Below, one piece after another: positions 32,521 through 44,720 of a stretch of 64,000 bases of DNA; the first letter of the stretch is position 1, and the number at the start of each line of letters is the position of its first letter. The notes under the pieces were generated by a model, which was not told the DNA's origin, did no database searches, and worked only from the letters and a program-made list of their open reading frames with translations. Source of the stretch: Rhytidiadelphus loreus (Eukaryota; Streptophyta; Bryopsida; Hypnales; Hylocomiaceae); NCBI GenBank assembly GCA_947034895.1, contig OX344762.1:82330981-82394980 (forward strand), given 5' to 3'. Made by a program: the position numbers and the translations under genes.

Positions 32521-34623
32521 ACAAGTGCAAATTATTCCATAACTCATGATAACAAACTTGTTTGATACCAATATTTAGTCTTGGACTTTGGAAAAAAATT
32601 TAAATTTTCTAAACAAAAATATTTGGCTTTGAGTTTGTCAATTGAGTCTTGAATACATTGATTGAATATGTACTTAAATACACCAACCTATTTTATACTT
32701 ACTTTTCATATATTGTGTTCAATTGAAGTTTGAACTTTTGCTATAAATACAATCTACTAAATTTTGAACTTTCATGTATCTTACTATGAAACATGCATGT
32801 ATTGTTGTACCACACCATTTGTATTTAATGTCTCCTTAAATTTCAAATATTGATTGGCTTGTGATGTATCCATGTACCTTCTTTGTTATAGCTTTCTTCA
32901 TCCAATATTGTTTTCAAGTGTATAGGGTATGTCCTACAAAGAGTATTTGTGATCATTATACATTGACAATTCATGAAGCTATGTAGGGGTCTAGATGATG
33001 GACAATGCACTGGGAACTCTATACTTGTATCCACAAACTTCTTTGTCCTATTTTTGAAATTAGGTTTGTAGATTAGCCCTATACAAAAACATCTTTGCTC
33101 TTTCTATTGCATTGGTAGGGATATTTTCCAGCAATGTAGGGATCTAGATGAAGGTACTGCAATCAACAACTCTAAAGTTTATCCTTGCTATTCCATTGAA
33201 AAATATTCAAAACATAAAACAACTATTTATTTTGAATATATCATGAGATTTCACAAGCATTTTGACAACATAATTAATTCATAGTAATCTATTTGTATAG
33301 TAATCCAAATACTATAGAAAATCCATATTCTAGTTGTATAATATAAATTTTGAGTATTTAAAAATGTAGATGTTTGACAATGTTCTTAAAAAATTTCACC
33401 ACTAGTTAATTTTGATCAACCATTATAATCTCATTAGAATTGCAATAGTGAATCAAAATGAAATTGTTCATACATGGGTTTGTAATAAGTGTAAAATCAA
33501 AGGCAAATTTTTCTATGAATTGATTATATGGGAAGAGCAAGAAATTATCAAACTTTGAGTCTTCCACATTTGCAAGGAACTTGGCCAAGTTTGGACATTT
33601 GGGGGTTAAAAGCCCAAGTATTTTTTACAAAGATAAGAGCATTACAATATATAAGTTTAGTGACTTTTTTGAAATTCATATAAAAAATAAATATATTATG
33701 AATCATCATTATTTATTATTTATTTGGTAAAAATTAGAAAAATGTTTTTGCATCAACTTTGCTACTTCACTTAGACTTTGGAGTATTTGCCTTTGAAACA
33801 TCACCAAAAATACAAAATGTTTCAAATACAGAATGACAACATTTATTGACTAATATAACAACTTTGATTGATTTGTGAGAAAAGAAAAAATTGTTGATAG
33901 CAAAAGCATCATTACTCTCTCCCAATACAATTTTTTTCTTACACCAGGGTACATATTATATATTTGACCTTATTTTCCTTGTAAAAACTTCTTCATCGTA
34001 GAATTGTTTGTTTAAAATATACTAATAGAAAGATTTTAATACAATGTTGATATCATATACCAATAATATTTCAATATATACTTTAGTATTATCATTTTCT
34101 AATACGTACAAAAAATAATTTTTTTTGCCCACAAAATTGACAACCAAAATTGTCCAACAACGATACCTAGATATAGCATTGTATAACCATGCAATGGTCT
34201 ACCCCATGTTGGAAAAGTATTATGCTTTATTAGATACATGTGAAGGACTTACGAGTTAATTCAAGGATTATTGTTGGATGAGGAGCCACATAAAACAATT
34301 TTGTTCACTATAGGGGTCTCCTTTTCATGGGTGCAAAAGGCCCCCCTACCTCATTGGTAAACAATGTTATGGAATCATTTCAAAGAACTCACCATTCAAA
34401 CATTTCACTGTTGGATATCAACAACTTGAGTGTGGATGCACTCATAGATACAAATCTATGCCACTCAAGATGTCCAATCTAAATTACGTTAGTGGTGATC
34501 AGTTGGGCTGAATTAAGTTAACTTAGTAGTGTACATTCAAGTTCAGAAATGTGCACTACTAAGGTAGGTGGCTCGCTTAACATAATTTAGCTACAATGGT
34601 CTTGCTCCCATTTGGTTTGGTTC
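32521..34623. other. AT-rich intergenic DNA
   Basis: Only short low-complexity frames. No RNA gene or transposon end was recognised. Confidence 0.4.
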
Positions 34624-34627
34624 TTAA

Positions 34628-35595
34628 CCCTAGACCGCCCATGGCCGTTTTGGGTAAAAAACATCCTAGCTTTTGAAGTGCTATAAATCTAAATGTGACT
34701 AAGTAATAAAGATCTTAACCGTACAATCATGTAGTACACATATTGTAGATGTCATGGATCAAATTTGAAGTCATTTGACCGTGTAGATTGCAAGATTATA
34801 ATGTTTTAGTGTTGAAAAAGAATGCTGAAATTTTCCTAAAAACACATTTAGAGGCCAATTTTGATTTCTAAACCTAATGAAATGAAAAAACTTTAAGCTA
34901 CAAAGTGATTCAAAACCAGGATACAAACATATTGGTGGAAAAAAAAATCATTCAATTGACTCAATGTGTTTGCAAAATGGCTTGCAAATGTCAAAAATAG
35001 GTAAGAAAAGTTGCAAAAAACACATCTAGGGCTGAACCTCCTTCTACTAAAATGCTTCTCAGTCATTCATAAATTCTTGTATTGTTATGAAAATTTAGCC
35101 ACACGAACTAGACTAGTATGCGCAACTTTTACAAAAACAATTATTGAAATCGGGCATTTTATGAAGAAGATACAAGCCGCCGAAGTTCACTATAGTCCAT
35201 AAATGGCGGGATTTTGAATTTCGAATTGCTCCCAAACATTCAAAACAACTTGGATTGACATGAAAATTTCACCACAATAACTAGAATTCAAGGGAAACAC
35301 AACCCAACAAATTTTATTGAAATTGAACATTGGATGAAGGAGATACAAGCCCCCGAAGTTGCAGCCATGAAGTGCACTTTGGTGAATCAAATTGAGCCTG
35401 TGAACTTTGATTGGCTTCCAGAAAATTATTACCTCTTGGATTGATCTGAAAATTTTAACACACAAACTAGAAGAGAAGGCGCAACTTTCCCAACAAGTTT
35501 TATTGAATTTGGACATCGGATGCAAAAGTTACAGTACTTTGAATTTAACTTATAACTATGTGAGGACACTTTTTGTCCTCTTGGGCGGTCTAGGG
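34628..35595. mobile_element. piggyBac-like non-autonomous element with TTAA flanks
   Basis: TTAA (34624-34627) is followed by CCCTAGACCGCCCA. The right end is TGGGCGGTCTAGGG followed by TTAA (35596-35599). A TTAA duplication with CCCTAG...CTAGGG termini is the hallmark of the piggyBac superfamily, and the match extends outward (TTC/GAA). The 968-bp interior encodes no transposase. It holds about three imperfect ~170-185-bp repeats, each with GAAAATTT, an ACTAGA-like block and GGA(C)AT...GATACAAG landmarks. Confidence 0.85.
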
Positions 35596-35643
35596 TTAAG
35601 AAAACAAGAAGTCGCACAGTGTAAGTTGGAACTGTTATCATAA

Positions 35644-36934
35644 AACTGCAGCCTGTCCAGAGATTTGAATATTTGATCCAGGTGGTGATAACTTGAGTTA
35701 CTCAATACTATGAGTGGATCCACACTCCAGATTTTGAATGCTGAGTACTGTAATGTTTCTATTATTAAACTGAATATATTTTTTAATTATTTTTTGTTAG
35801 CAATTACAGTACACAAAAGTACAGTACTGTATGTCTTATTTTGATACAGTTTGAATAAGTTTGTGCAAAAGTTATGCAAAAATTAAAAGGTTGAAAGTAT
35901 TCTAATTATGTACATGATCTTTGAATGACACCAAGAAACAATTTGGACAATATCAGGATGACAACCTATTTCCAACCACTTAAGCAATTCAGCCTCTCTA
36001 TGACATGGGGAAGGCTGAGAAAAAAAAATTCCATGTAGGAAAATAGATTTAAGAAGGATTTCATAATTTTTTTCCTTTCAAAATAAAATTATCATGAATT
36101 TTTTTCATGAAGATTTTGTTTGTCCCATTCTCAATCTATGGGCAAAGCAATTTCCAATTGTAGAATGCTTACAACCCCAATGTGGGTGATCACTGTGGCT
36201 TTCAATGTACATATTGGGATCATTTTATGCTTTCAATGCACACCTCCCGGACATTTTTGTTGCTCCTGTTGACCATGTTGTATATGATGGTTGTCACCTA
36301 CACTGTTAGACTAGTGTTGTACTAAGGCATACAAAAATGTAACATTTTGGGAATCATGTGCATGTGTGATAAGTGAAGGCAAGTTTTTCCCACATAGTGT
36401 TTGTCTTAATAGTGACAAAATTAACATTTACTAGAAAGATTTTTTTCCCTTTAGAACTTTGTGATTTAAATTGCACATACAATTTATAACATATAGCAAA
36501 ATAGAAAGATGAAATGATTAGAAAGAATATGCAATTGTCTACAAATTTTCAAAGTGTTGAACTTAGGTGTTTCTAAAATTGACCATAGACTCTAAGGAAT
36601 AGTAAGGATACATTTCAAATAAGAATCTCGAGTAGTTGGTTTTAGAAAGCAATCAAATATAAGTGTAGTTACCTTACCTATTTTATATTTAAGACCTTTG
36701 TTTTAGTCACTCAAGGATCTAAAAATACATCTAAACACTTGAAGTACACTAAAATTCACTAAAATATCAAACATGAGGTTAATCACAGACAACTGTACAA
36801 GACTCTCAAACATCCTAGTATACACTTGTCCCACATTCATCCCACACTCAAAAATTCTTCACTCTCACCACCCAAGGTCCCAAAATCTTGAGGTCCCAAG
36901 TTTCCACTACAATACAATTTGAATGTATGACAAA
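35644..36934. other. AT-rich intergenic DNA
   Basis: No gene recognised. Confidence 0.4.
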
Positions 36935-37400
36935 TGTGCTAAGGTGACTACACCTAAATTCGACTACTTTCTAAAATCAATCACTACATGTTCTTGCCTA
37001 AAATGTACTCCCACTATTTATGAGAGTCTGGAGTCATGTTTTTTTTTGGAGAAAAAACAGCGACCATTAATGAAAAAATCCAACAAGGAAAAACAATTAG
37101 TTAAGTTCCTTAGGCCTACTCAACCTAGGTGCCAGATTGAGGGAGAGATGTTAGGCTTGTGAAGAGTACCGGACAAGAACATGTTAGTGATCTTGCACTA
37201 GATATCACTAAAGTTTTGATTGTTAATTCTTTATCTATCTTCATTACATTTATCGAGTTGGTTTTAAAAACACTTCATTTCAATACTTTGAAAATTCATA
37301 ATTTATTCATAGAGTGTCTTAAAAATGCATTCTAAGAGAATCTAGAATCCCCTTATGAGACCCGATGAAAATGTTTTCCAATATAAGAATGGAAACCATG
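36935..37400 (+). repeat. Dispersed repeat, copy 1 (copy 2 at 44399)
   Basis: AAGGTGACTACACCTAAAT, AAAATGTACTCCCACTAT, ATGAGAGTCT and AGAGAATCTAGAATCC occur here and again, in the same order, at 44399-44720. Neither copy has coding potential. The family is unidentified. Confidence 0.7.
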
Positions 37401-38428
37401 TTGAATTACTTATTTGTGTGATTTTAGGTGTAGTTACGTAACAGCCATTCAAGGTGATGATACCGAAATGTGGCATTCTAGAATGTCAATAATAATGAAG
37501 AGGGTTAATTTTGAATGCAGTAAGTTAACTCTTTCGGCAATCAGACAACCCTGCCAGTATTACTCACCACCGTAATCATTGGATTCAATACACAAATACA
37601 CGCTGCCTACTGTACGCGTATCGCGAAAGTAGAAAAGAACCACAGGCAGCGCGTACCATCAGAACTGATCACCAGTGTTAACTGACAAAGAGGCTACCAA
37701 GGGTTTAAGCTTATACAGTACAAGGAGCGCTGTGAACGTTGCAGTGAATTTGAAAGGGAAGAGAATGGCAGCTGGATGCGGGACACACACGCACACACAC
37801 GGTCCCAGACTAAAAGCTTAGCTGTGATTAACTTAACCTAAACAGCTAGAGACGATGAATTAGAGACGCCAGTAGCATCATCAATGAAGGGACCGTCACA
37901 GAGGGTCATGAATTAAGGACAGCCGCCACCCCCCGCTGGCCTCTCACACCAAGTTAGTACTACAAGACCGTTTTGCTCTCTCCCCTTTCCAGTCACGAAC
38001 CGAAGCCTTAGGTAGCTTCCTACTTCTACCCTCGGACTCCATTGCTACACAGTCCTTACCGCTGTGCCTGCAATTGTAGTTGCCCGGATCAGCTGGAAAC
38101 GAGTGTGTGCCCAGCCTGATCCGAGGGAGTAAGCACCACGGCAGCGCATTTGGAATTATCCTGCAGTTGTTTCTGTTGCAGCAATTTTTGAGACTCGTAT
38201 GACCAGTTGCAACTGTTGAATTAGGAGTGGGCAAGGCTCTGTATTCTGTGATTGTGCGTTGAGGTTTCCGTGGGTTTAAGAGAAACGCAAGTGGGGTATT
38301 GGTGCATTGAGGTTCCGTGGGTTTAAGGGAAGCAGAAGTGGGCACTGGAGCATTGAGGTTCCGTGGGTTTAAGGGTGCAAGTAGGCTGTTGGTATTTTGA
38401 GTTCTGTTGACGGGGGTATTGCGTGGGG
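37401..38428 (+). promoter_or_regulatory. Upstream region of the NAT gene
   Basis: Composition rises towards the gene. A CA microsatellite lies at 37787-37799. A 39-bp-scale imperfect repeat with GAGGTTCCGTGGGTTTAAG occurs three times between ~38261 and 38376, probably in the 5' leader. No TATA box was assigned. Confidence 0.45.
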
Positions 38429-41400
38429 ATGGCGGGAGGTGGGGCGATGGCCCCGGTGGGCAAGGGCGAGGATTTGAACCACCATGCCCTGGAACAGCTA
38501 CCAGGCTTGGCTTACTGCATCAATGACAACCCCGCCTGGCGTAAGTTCTCTCACTGAAATGTTCATTTTAATTCGTAGGTTCATACATGGTGTGTACCAC
38601 TTCTGTAATTTGAAACAAGTGTAATTTGACATTAAGCAATTTAAACACAAATGCTTACTTTTCTACATGAAAAGTGTGTTGATTTATCGATGGTAGCCTG
38701 TCGGTGTGGTCAACGCCTTGTCTTATCTCGTCTTGCTTCAAGTTAAATCAGTCTCTGAGGAGCTTGGAGGCGGTAATTGGTCTTCGGCTAAATTGTGAAA
38801 CTGCTACAGTTAAAAAATTATTAAACAGTTTTTTGAAAATCTGGTACGGTGATTGTTGATGTGGTTGCAGCGGAAGCAATACTTCTGGCCTTCCAGCATT
38901 ACCTAACAATGGTTGGAACGGCGGTGCTGATACCCCTCCTGATCTTCCAGACTGACACGGGTGTGTCTGCTGCGGTAATTTCCACTCCCTCCCAGCTTTT
39001 CAAGTTCATGTTCCAATCAACAGATCATGCATTTCCATTAATCCAGCTGTAGCCATGGACAGAGAATGTGGGCATTAAAAATGAGAATTTTGAGGTTTCG
39101 TCGTAGCTAATTAATAAGTGGTTGCAGTTCGAGACGCGCGATTTGGTGAGGGTGATTCAAACCGTGGTCTTCGTCTCCGGCATCAACACATTCCTGCAGA
39201 CGACGTTGGGCACAAGGCTTCCTGCCGTCATGGGAAGCTCTTTCTACTTCCTAGCGCCCACCATCTCCATCATCCTGTCCCCGGGCCTCGCTGCTATTGA
39301 TGACCCACATGAGGTAAGCTGAACTGAGGACGAGTGTAACTGGAACCATATTGCGGTTTGTACTGTTGCACTGTTACTCACGTTTTCTGAAGCAATAAAA
39401 AGCATTGCCGATTATAGTCGCAGTCGCGAGCAGTGCTGTCGCTTACACCCGCTTGTTGGGATGCAGAGATTTATTCGATCAATGCGGGAAGTGCAGGGCG
39501 CCTTTATTGCGGGATCGGCATTGAATATTATCTTGGGTTTCAGTGGATTGTGGGGTATCGCAGCACGGTAAGTAAGCACATCTTGTATTAAATTCACCGA
39601 AGGTGCCTTTTTGACGGATTCCGTAGTGGTGAACTGAATCCTGTTTTATCAATGTGTGCAGATACATCAGCCCTATCGTGATCGCCCCCGTAACGACTCT
39701 TGTGGGACTCGGTCTCTTCGAACGTGGATTTCCAGGGGTACTACTAAGACTGTCCTCATCGTCTCCATTTCTCTTCCGTACTTCTCGAGTTTAATCCTAT
39801 TTTACTTGTGGTCTGTACGTAATGACAATGTTATTTGGCAGGTTGCGAAATGTGTCGAAGTTGGCATCCCAGCGCTTCTGGTGATCCTGCTTCTGTCGCA
39901 GGTACTGCTTCGGTGGAGTTGGTCTTTGATTTGTTACAATTTGGATTTTCATGTGCTGGATGATGAATCTCACATTGGAATTGGGGTTGCAGTATTTGAA
40001 GCATTTTCACTTCCGAGATATCCACTTCTTCGAGCTCTTCCCGGTTATCGTCGGCGTGGCGATTGTGTGGGCTTACGCAGCCATCCTCACAGTGGCAGGT
40101 GCCTATGACCACGCTTCTGAATTGGGGCAGATCCATTGTCGCACCGACAGAGCAGGTCTTGTGAGTGCATCGCCCTGGGTGCGGGTGCCATACCCCTTGC
40201 AGTGGGGCGCCCCGACCTTCGACGCCGGCAATGCGTTCGCCATCATGACCGCCGCGTTTGCTGCTCTTGTTGAGGTAATTGACCGCAATCAGAAGTGCAT
40301 AAGCGTTCTTAAATTGGTTCGTGTGCCTTGAATCACGGCTAAGCACGCTGAAACTCTGTTTTTGAACAACGAAAATCTGAAGGGGAATAGAGATTTGGAG
40401 GAACTCCAAGTAGAGATCTACCTAAAATTATTCAGAATTAGCAGCAAGCTCCCTTAATGTTTTAAAATCGTCTGCTCATCGTTACCCCTGCGTTTGCTGC
40501 CCTCGTGGAGGCAATCGAACTGAAATCAAGTTAGAATGTAATTAAGTTTAGGTAATTCGAGCACAATTCTTCTGTGAGGGTTGATGATTGGCTTGCCGAA
40601 TGTACTCACCAAGATGTGTTGTTTCAGTCCACTGGAGGGTTCTACGCCATCTCCCGTTTGGCCGGAGCCACACCTCCGCCGCCTCACGTAATCAGCCGCG
40701 GCATCGGATGGCAGGGCATCGGCGTTCTGCTCAATGGCGTCTTTGGGACTTTCACTGGTGCTACCGTTGCTCCGTAAGTCTCCTCATCGTAACTCGGAAG
40801 TTGTCCAGAAGTTTTACTTGGGCCTTCAATCCGAATTTTGATAATAATTACTGATTTACTAGTAATTACTGGTCAAACAGATTTTGACTGGATCTGCGTC
40901 TTACATCTCACAATGTGGTCATTCGAATAGGTTAGCAAATCATAAATCATGCTCCTGTAGGCAATGGGCACCCTAAACCAGTAACCAGTGGAGGATGTCC
41001 ATTTTGTGTCTGCAAAACAATTTTAATCAGTCGTGTCTAAGCATGAGTCGTCGTTTTGCAGTGAGAACGCGGGCTTGATCGGACTGACTCGCGTCGGCTC
41101 TCGCCGCGTGATCCAAATCTCGTCCGCCTTCATGATCTTCTTCGGCCTCTTCGGTAAATTTGGCGCCATCGTGGGATCTATTCCTCAACCCATTGTAGCG
41201 GCCATACTCTGCATCACCTTCGGCATGGTGGCCGGTACTGGAATCTCGCAGTTGCAGTTCGCGAATATGAACATGACTCGCAACATCTTCATTGTCGGTA
41301 TCGCCATCTTCCTCGGATTATCAGTCCCCCAGTATTTCAGTGAGTTTACCATCCGCGCAGGCCATGGCCCTGTGTATACTGGAGCTCGCTGGTTTAACGA

Positions 41401-41605
41401 CATCGTAAACGGCTTCTTCTCTTCGCCGGTGATTGTGGCGCTTATTGTTGCAGCGTTTCTAGATAACACCATGACGAGGCACGTGTCGAAGAAGGATCGA
41501 GGCATGCTGTGGACCAGGAAGTTCCGGGTGTTCGATCGGGATGCTAGGAACCTGGAATTTTACAGGTTGCCGTTGGGTTTGCACAAGTTTTTCCCACCGA
41601 CGTAA
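38429..41605 (+). CDS. Nucleobase-ascorbate transporter (NAT/NCS2 family), nine exons
   Basis: Exons 38429-38540, 38871-38974, 39128-39313, 39467-39567, 39662-39737, 39842-39901, 39993-40274, 40628-40773 and 41062-41605 splice at GT/AG with matching phases and give 536 aa, the usual plant NAT size. It is a polytopic plasma-membrane protein that, by family, moves purines, uracil or related bases. Diagnostic marks are the TM1 QHY motif (AFQHYLTMVGTAVLIP) in exon 2, QTTLGTRLPAVMGSSF in exon 3, and the NAT signature ENAGLIGLTR at the start of exon 9, followed by FGKFGAIVGSIPQPIVAA. The conserved plant C-terminus ends near RLPLGLHKFFPPT. No break was found. The start is the first ATG after a GC-rich leader (GGGGATGG). 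The substrate cannot be told from the sequence alone. Confidence 0.95.
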
Positions 41606-43130
41606 TTTAGGGTTGAAGGTGTCTCTAGCCGGTTGCGGTATATCCTTTGTTGTGAGGATTTTAATTGTTAGATGGGACACAAGTCCTGAGGCAATAGGGT
41701 GACGGTGGGGAGGGAGGGGTCATGGGAAGTGGTCACCTGGAAGAGCTTCTCCTTTTGTACACTTGTGAAGCAATTTTTGTTTATAAATGTGCTCGTTTTT
41801 TTTCGCAATTTCAGTCTTCGTCATTTATTTACTGGCTATTGTAACACCGAAAATATTCATTAAAACAAGGTCTGATCCGGTTGGACATGAATTGGAAGCT
41901 CTGTTTAAACAAAACATGGACTGTCATGCAGGATATTGTTATCAAGTTCTGGATTAGTAACTGTTTTGTAAGAAAATGCTTTGGATGGAAAGAAGATTTG
42001 GGTGTTTGACCATGGCAATGTTATTGTGTACCAATGTCAAATCTTTGGGAGTGTATGGAATCTGCAAAATGTAAACGGACGTGACGTTGATCCTCCGACT
42101 CTAGGTTGTAAATCAGCTTCTAAAGAATAGACGTAGGCAGGCGATTTGACCCAGCATGCGGTTAAAGAATGCCATCGGTCTCGAAATGAAGCGTTTCGAA
42201 CGTAGATTTTTCTATTCAGTATGCACTTGTGGGTTGCAGGTGAGAAATCTTAGTCAAAACTCATATCCAAGACGCAAATAGAATATTTAATTCTTTCGCT
42301 GAGATCATTATCGAGTTTTTCTCGTTCAATGAGAAATCTTACTTTTATCACACCTCAAGCATTCTGTACTTTGCAATGGCTTTGTCATTAAGTACTCTAC
42401 ACAACATTTGAGTGTTCAGATCAGTCTTTAGCAGCTATGATAAGTCGCACTTTTCAACAGTAGATGACAACCCAAAAAATTGCAAAAGTCTTAAACTCAC
42501 TGGACAGTAGAAGCATGCGGACCTATTATTTAATGAGTGATAACCGACTGCCTTTTAGGTAGGGTTTGACATCTCCCAGTGTCGCAATTTAGGGCACATC
42601 CAGTATTCACACCAATTGGGAGACAAATTAATCTCAATAAGATGAGGCAAACAACCACATTTTCCTTCCTTCAATTTCCATCCTCCATTGTTGTGGTGTT
42701 ATTTTATCCTAATTTAACCCATCAATGGTCAAATCCTTTTTAGAAGTATTTGGACGACGCCTCTTCCCCAAACACTTCATTCATCAGTCGTCTGTAATTT
42801 GGACTTCTGACCGTTTAGGGTTTAATTAATGCCTCGTTGTGAATGTACCCTAATAAGATGCTTGAAGAGTAAAGATTGACCTCCCCGCCAAAATGTACAT
42901 AGATTCCTTTCCGAGGGTGTTGAGGGAGCTCCTCGGCTTCTCAAGTATCTTACAATCCACCGCCCTACTTAAGTTAATGCTCCACATTTCAAATCTGTTG
43001 ACCCTCGCTTGAAGCTCTGATTTGAATACTGCCAGTTGCGTTACGTAGGATTCCTGCTTCAATTCGGAGAGTTGTACACGACTGGTGGAGGCCATAGCAT
43101 GCGAGCCACTATTATAAAATCCTCCGGATC
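41606..43130. other. 3' flank of NAT and intergenic DNA
   Basis: Includes the probable NAT 3' UTR. An open frame at 42850-43095 (-) has no recognisable motif. Confidence 0.4.
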
Positions 43131-43600
43131 CGAAACGTAAACTAATCCTTCTGTAATCACAGAAATCCTGACAGCCAAATCTTTCAAGGCCTTTCCTGGG
43201 GAGGGTCCTTGAATGAGGTTATCGATTCCAGTGTACAACGGAATTCAGCAGCTGACACTAGCCCACTGGACTTGGAATACGTACTGCGCGCAGTCAAACT
43301 GGGTCCCTAAATCTCTGCCTCCTGCAAAAACATACAGCTGCTGCACACTGATGGCATGGCGCCCAGTTTTGACACTTTGCGGCTGTCCGGACTCTCGGGG
43401 CTCTTGCGGGTGTACACACTTGATGAGTTGATGCCAGGGCCTGGTTTCCCATAGCAATCGAAGACAGCCAGGTTAACCCCGCGTGTAACGCCGCTGCGGA
43501 CACTGCGTGTTGGATGGATGACAGACTGACTTACGACAGAAGTGCAGATGTTCATCCTTGCACAATTGTTTGAATGCCTTTGTTTCTTTTACAAAAGGTG
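43131..43600. other. Balanced-composition stretch with overlapping short frames
   Basis: Several 70-80-codon frames overlap on both strands. GC content is above the flanks. None shows a known motif, so no gene is called. It may be the remnant of an exon or transposon. Confidence 0.25.
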
Positions 43601-44398
43601 AACCTATCTAACAAGCATCTAAAGAAATATTCATTAGAGTCTTATATCATCCCATGACAGATTCTTTTAATAAATGGGCTTAGGAATACATTAGGTTAAT
43701 TTGTGGCTATAATCCATGCCTTAGGAGATGGCCATGGAGTTATTAGTGACTGTCCTAGGGCACTTACACCTTTCTAGTGTAAACTCATCATAAAAAGTTA
43801 CTTTTTCATTCCTTCATGTCATGGCCATGTTAGGAAATTTTGTAGTCATGCTAGAAAATGTTGTGACTACTTGAGGTGGTAAGATGACCATTATGGAAAC
43901 ACTTTTTGTTGATTGAGGTAGTCTAGAGACTCTTTTGGATCAACTAGTGAGTGCACTTCAAAGATACATAACAAATTCATACTCTGTCCAAAAAATCAAA
44001 TTTCAATTGCTTCCTTCATTTTTCACATTTGTCTTTGTATGGAAAAATATCTGAATTTCTTTGTTAATGCCAACAGAACAAACCACTCATTTTGCTTGTC
44101 ATAGGCAAGTTTACCTTATATGATTCACTCTATAAAAAAAAGGATGATTTCTATGGTGACTTGTTTGCCCTCACAAGGCGGGTTACAAGGTTAATTGTGT
44201 AAGAACATCCTTGTCACTGTGGAAATCATCATTTTTAGTGCAATGTGAATCATCTACTTTAAAAAAAAAAGACACTCATTGGAAATCAAACTATTTGTGC
44301 AAGACCTCCCTTTTCTGTACAAAATTCCAAAGATGAACATCTACACTTTTGTATTTCATAGGACTCTTTATCAACTATTGGACCACTCTAATATGCAG
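43601..44398. other. AT-rich intergenic DNA
   Basis: Nothing recognised. Confidence 0.4.
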
Positions 44399-44720
44399 TG
44401 TCTTTATAGGATTAAGGTGACTACACTTAAATCTACCTCCTACAAATTTTTGTCTAAAATGTACTCCCACTATTCATGAGAGTCTACGATTGGTTTTTAA
44501 AAACAGATATTTTGAGTACTTTAAAACTTCATAATTTATTCATACAATGTTTGAAATATGCATTATAAGAGAATCTAGAATCCTCTTTTGACTACCAACA
44601 AGACCTTGCAATAACTTTTTCAATATAATAATGGAGATTATGTTGAATTGCTTATTCACACTATACATGTACATCACAAATATAATTTTTTGATTGTAAT
44701 AGGCTTGTCCAAATATGTAC
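44399..44720 (+). repeat. Dispersed repeat, copy 2 (copy 1 at 36935)
   Basis: Shares ordered blocks with 36935-37400: AAGGTGACTACAC, AAAATGTACTCCCACTAT, CATGAGAGTCTA and GAGAATCTAGAATCC. Confidence 0.7.

Noticed and set aside
39831..40409. A 192-codon minus-strand frame opposite the NAT exons
   Set aside because: It is a shadow of NAT exon 7, which has clear family motifs and splice sites on the plus strand.
43213..43557. Protein-coding gene from overlapping frames
   Set aside because: Frames overlap on both strands, are short and lack motifs.
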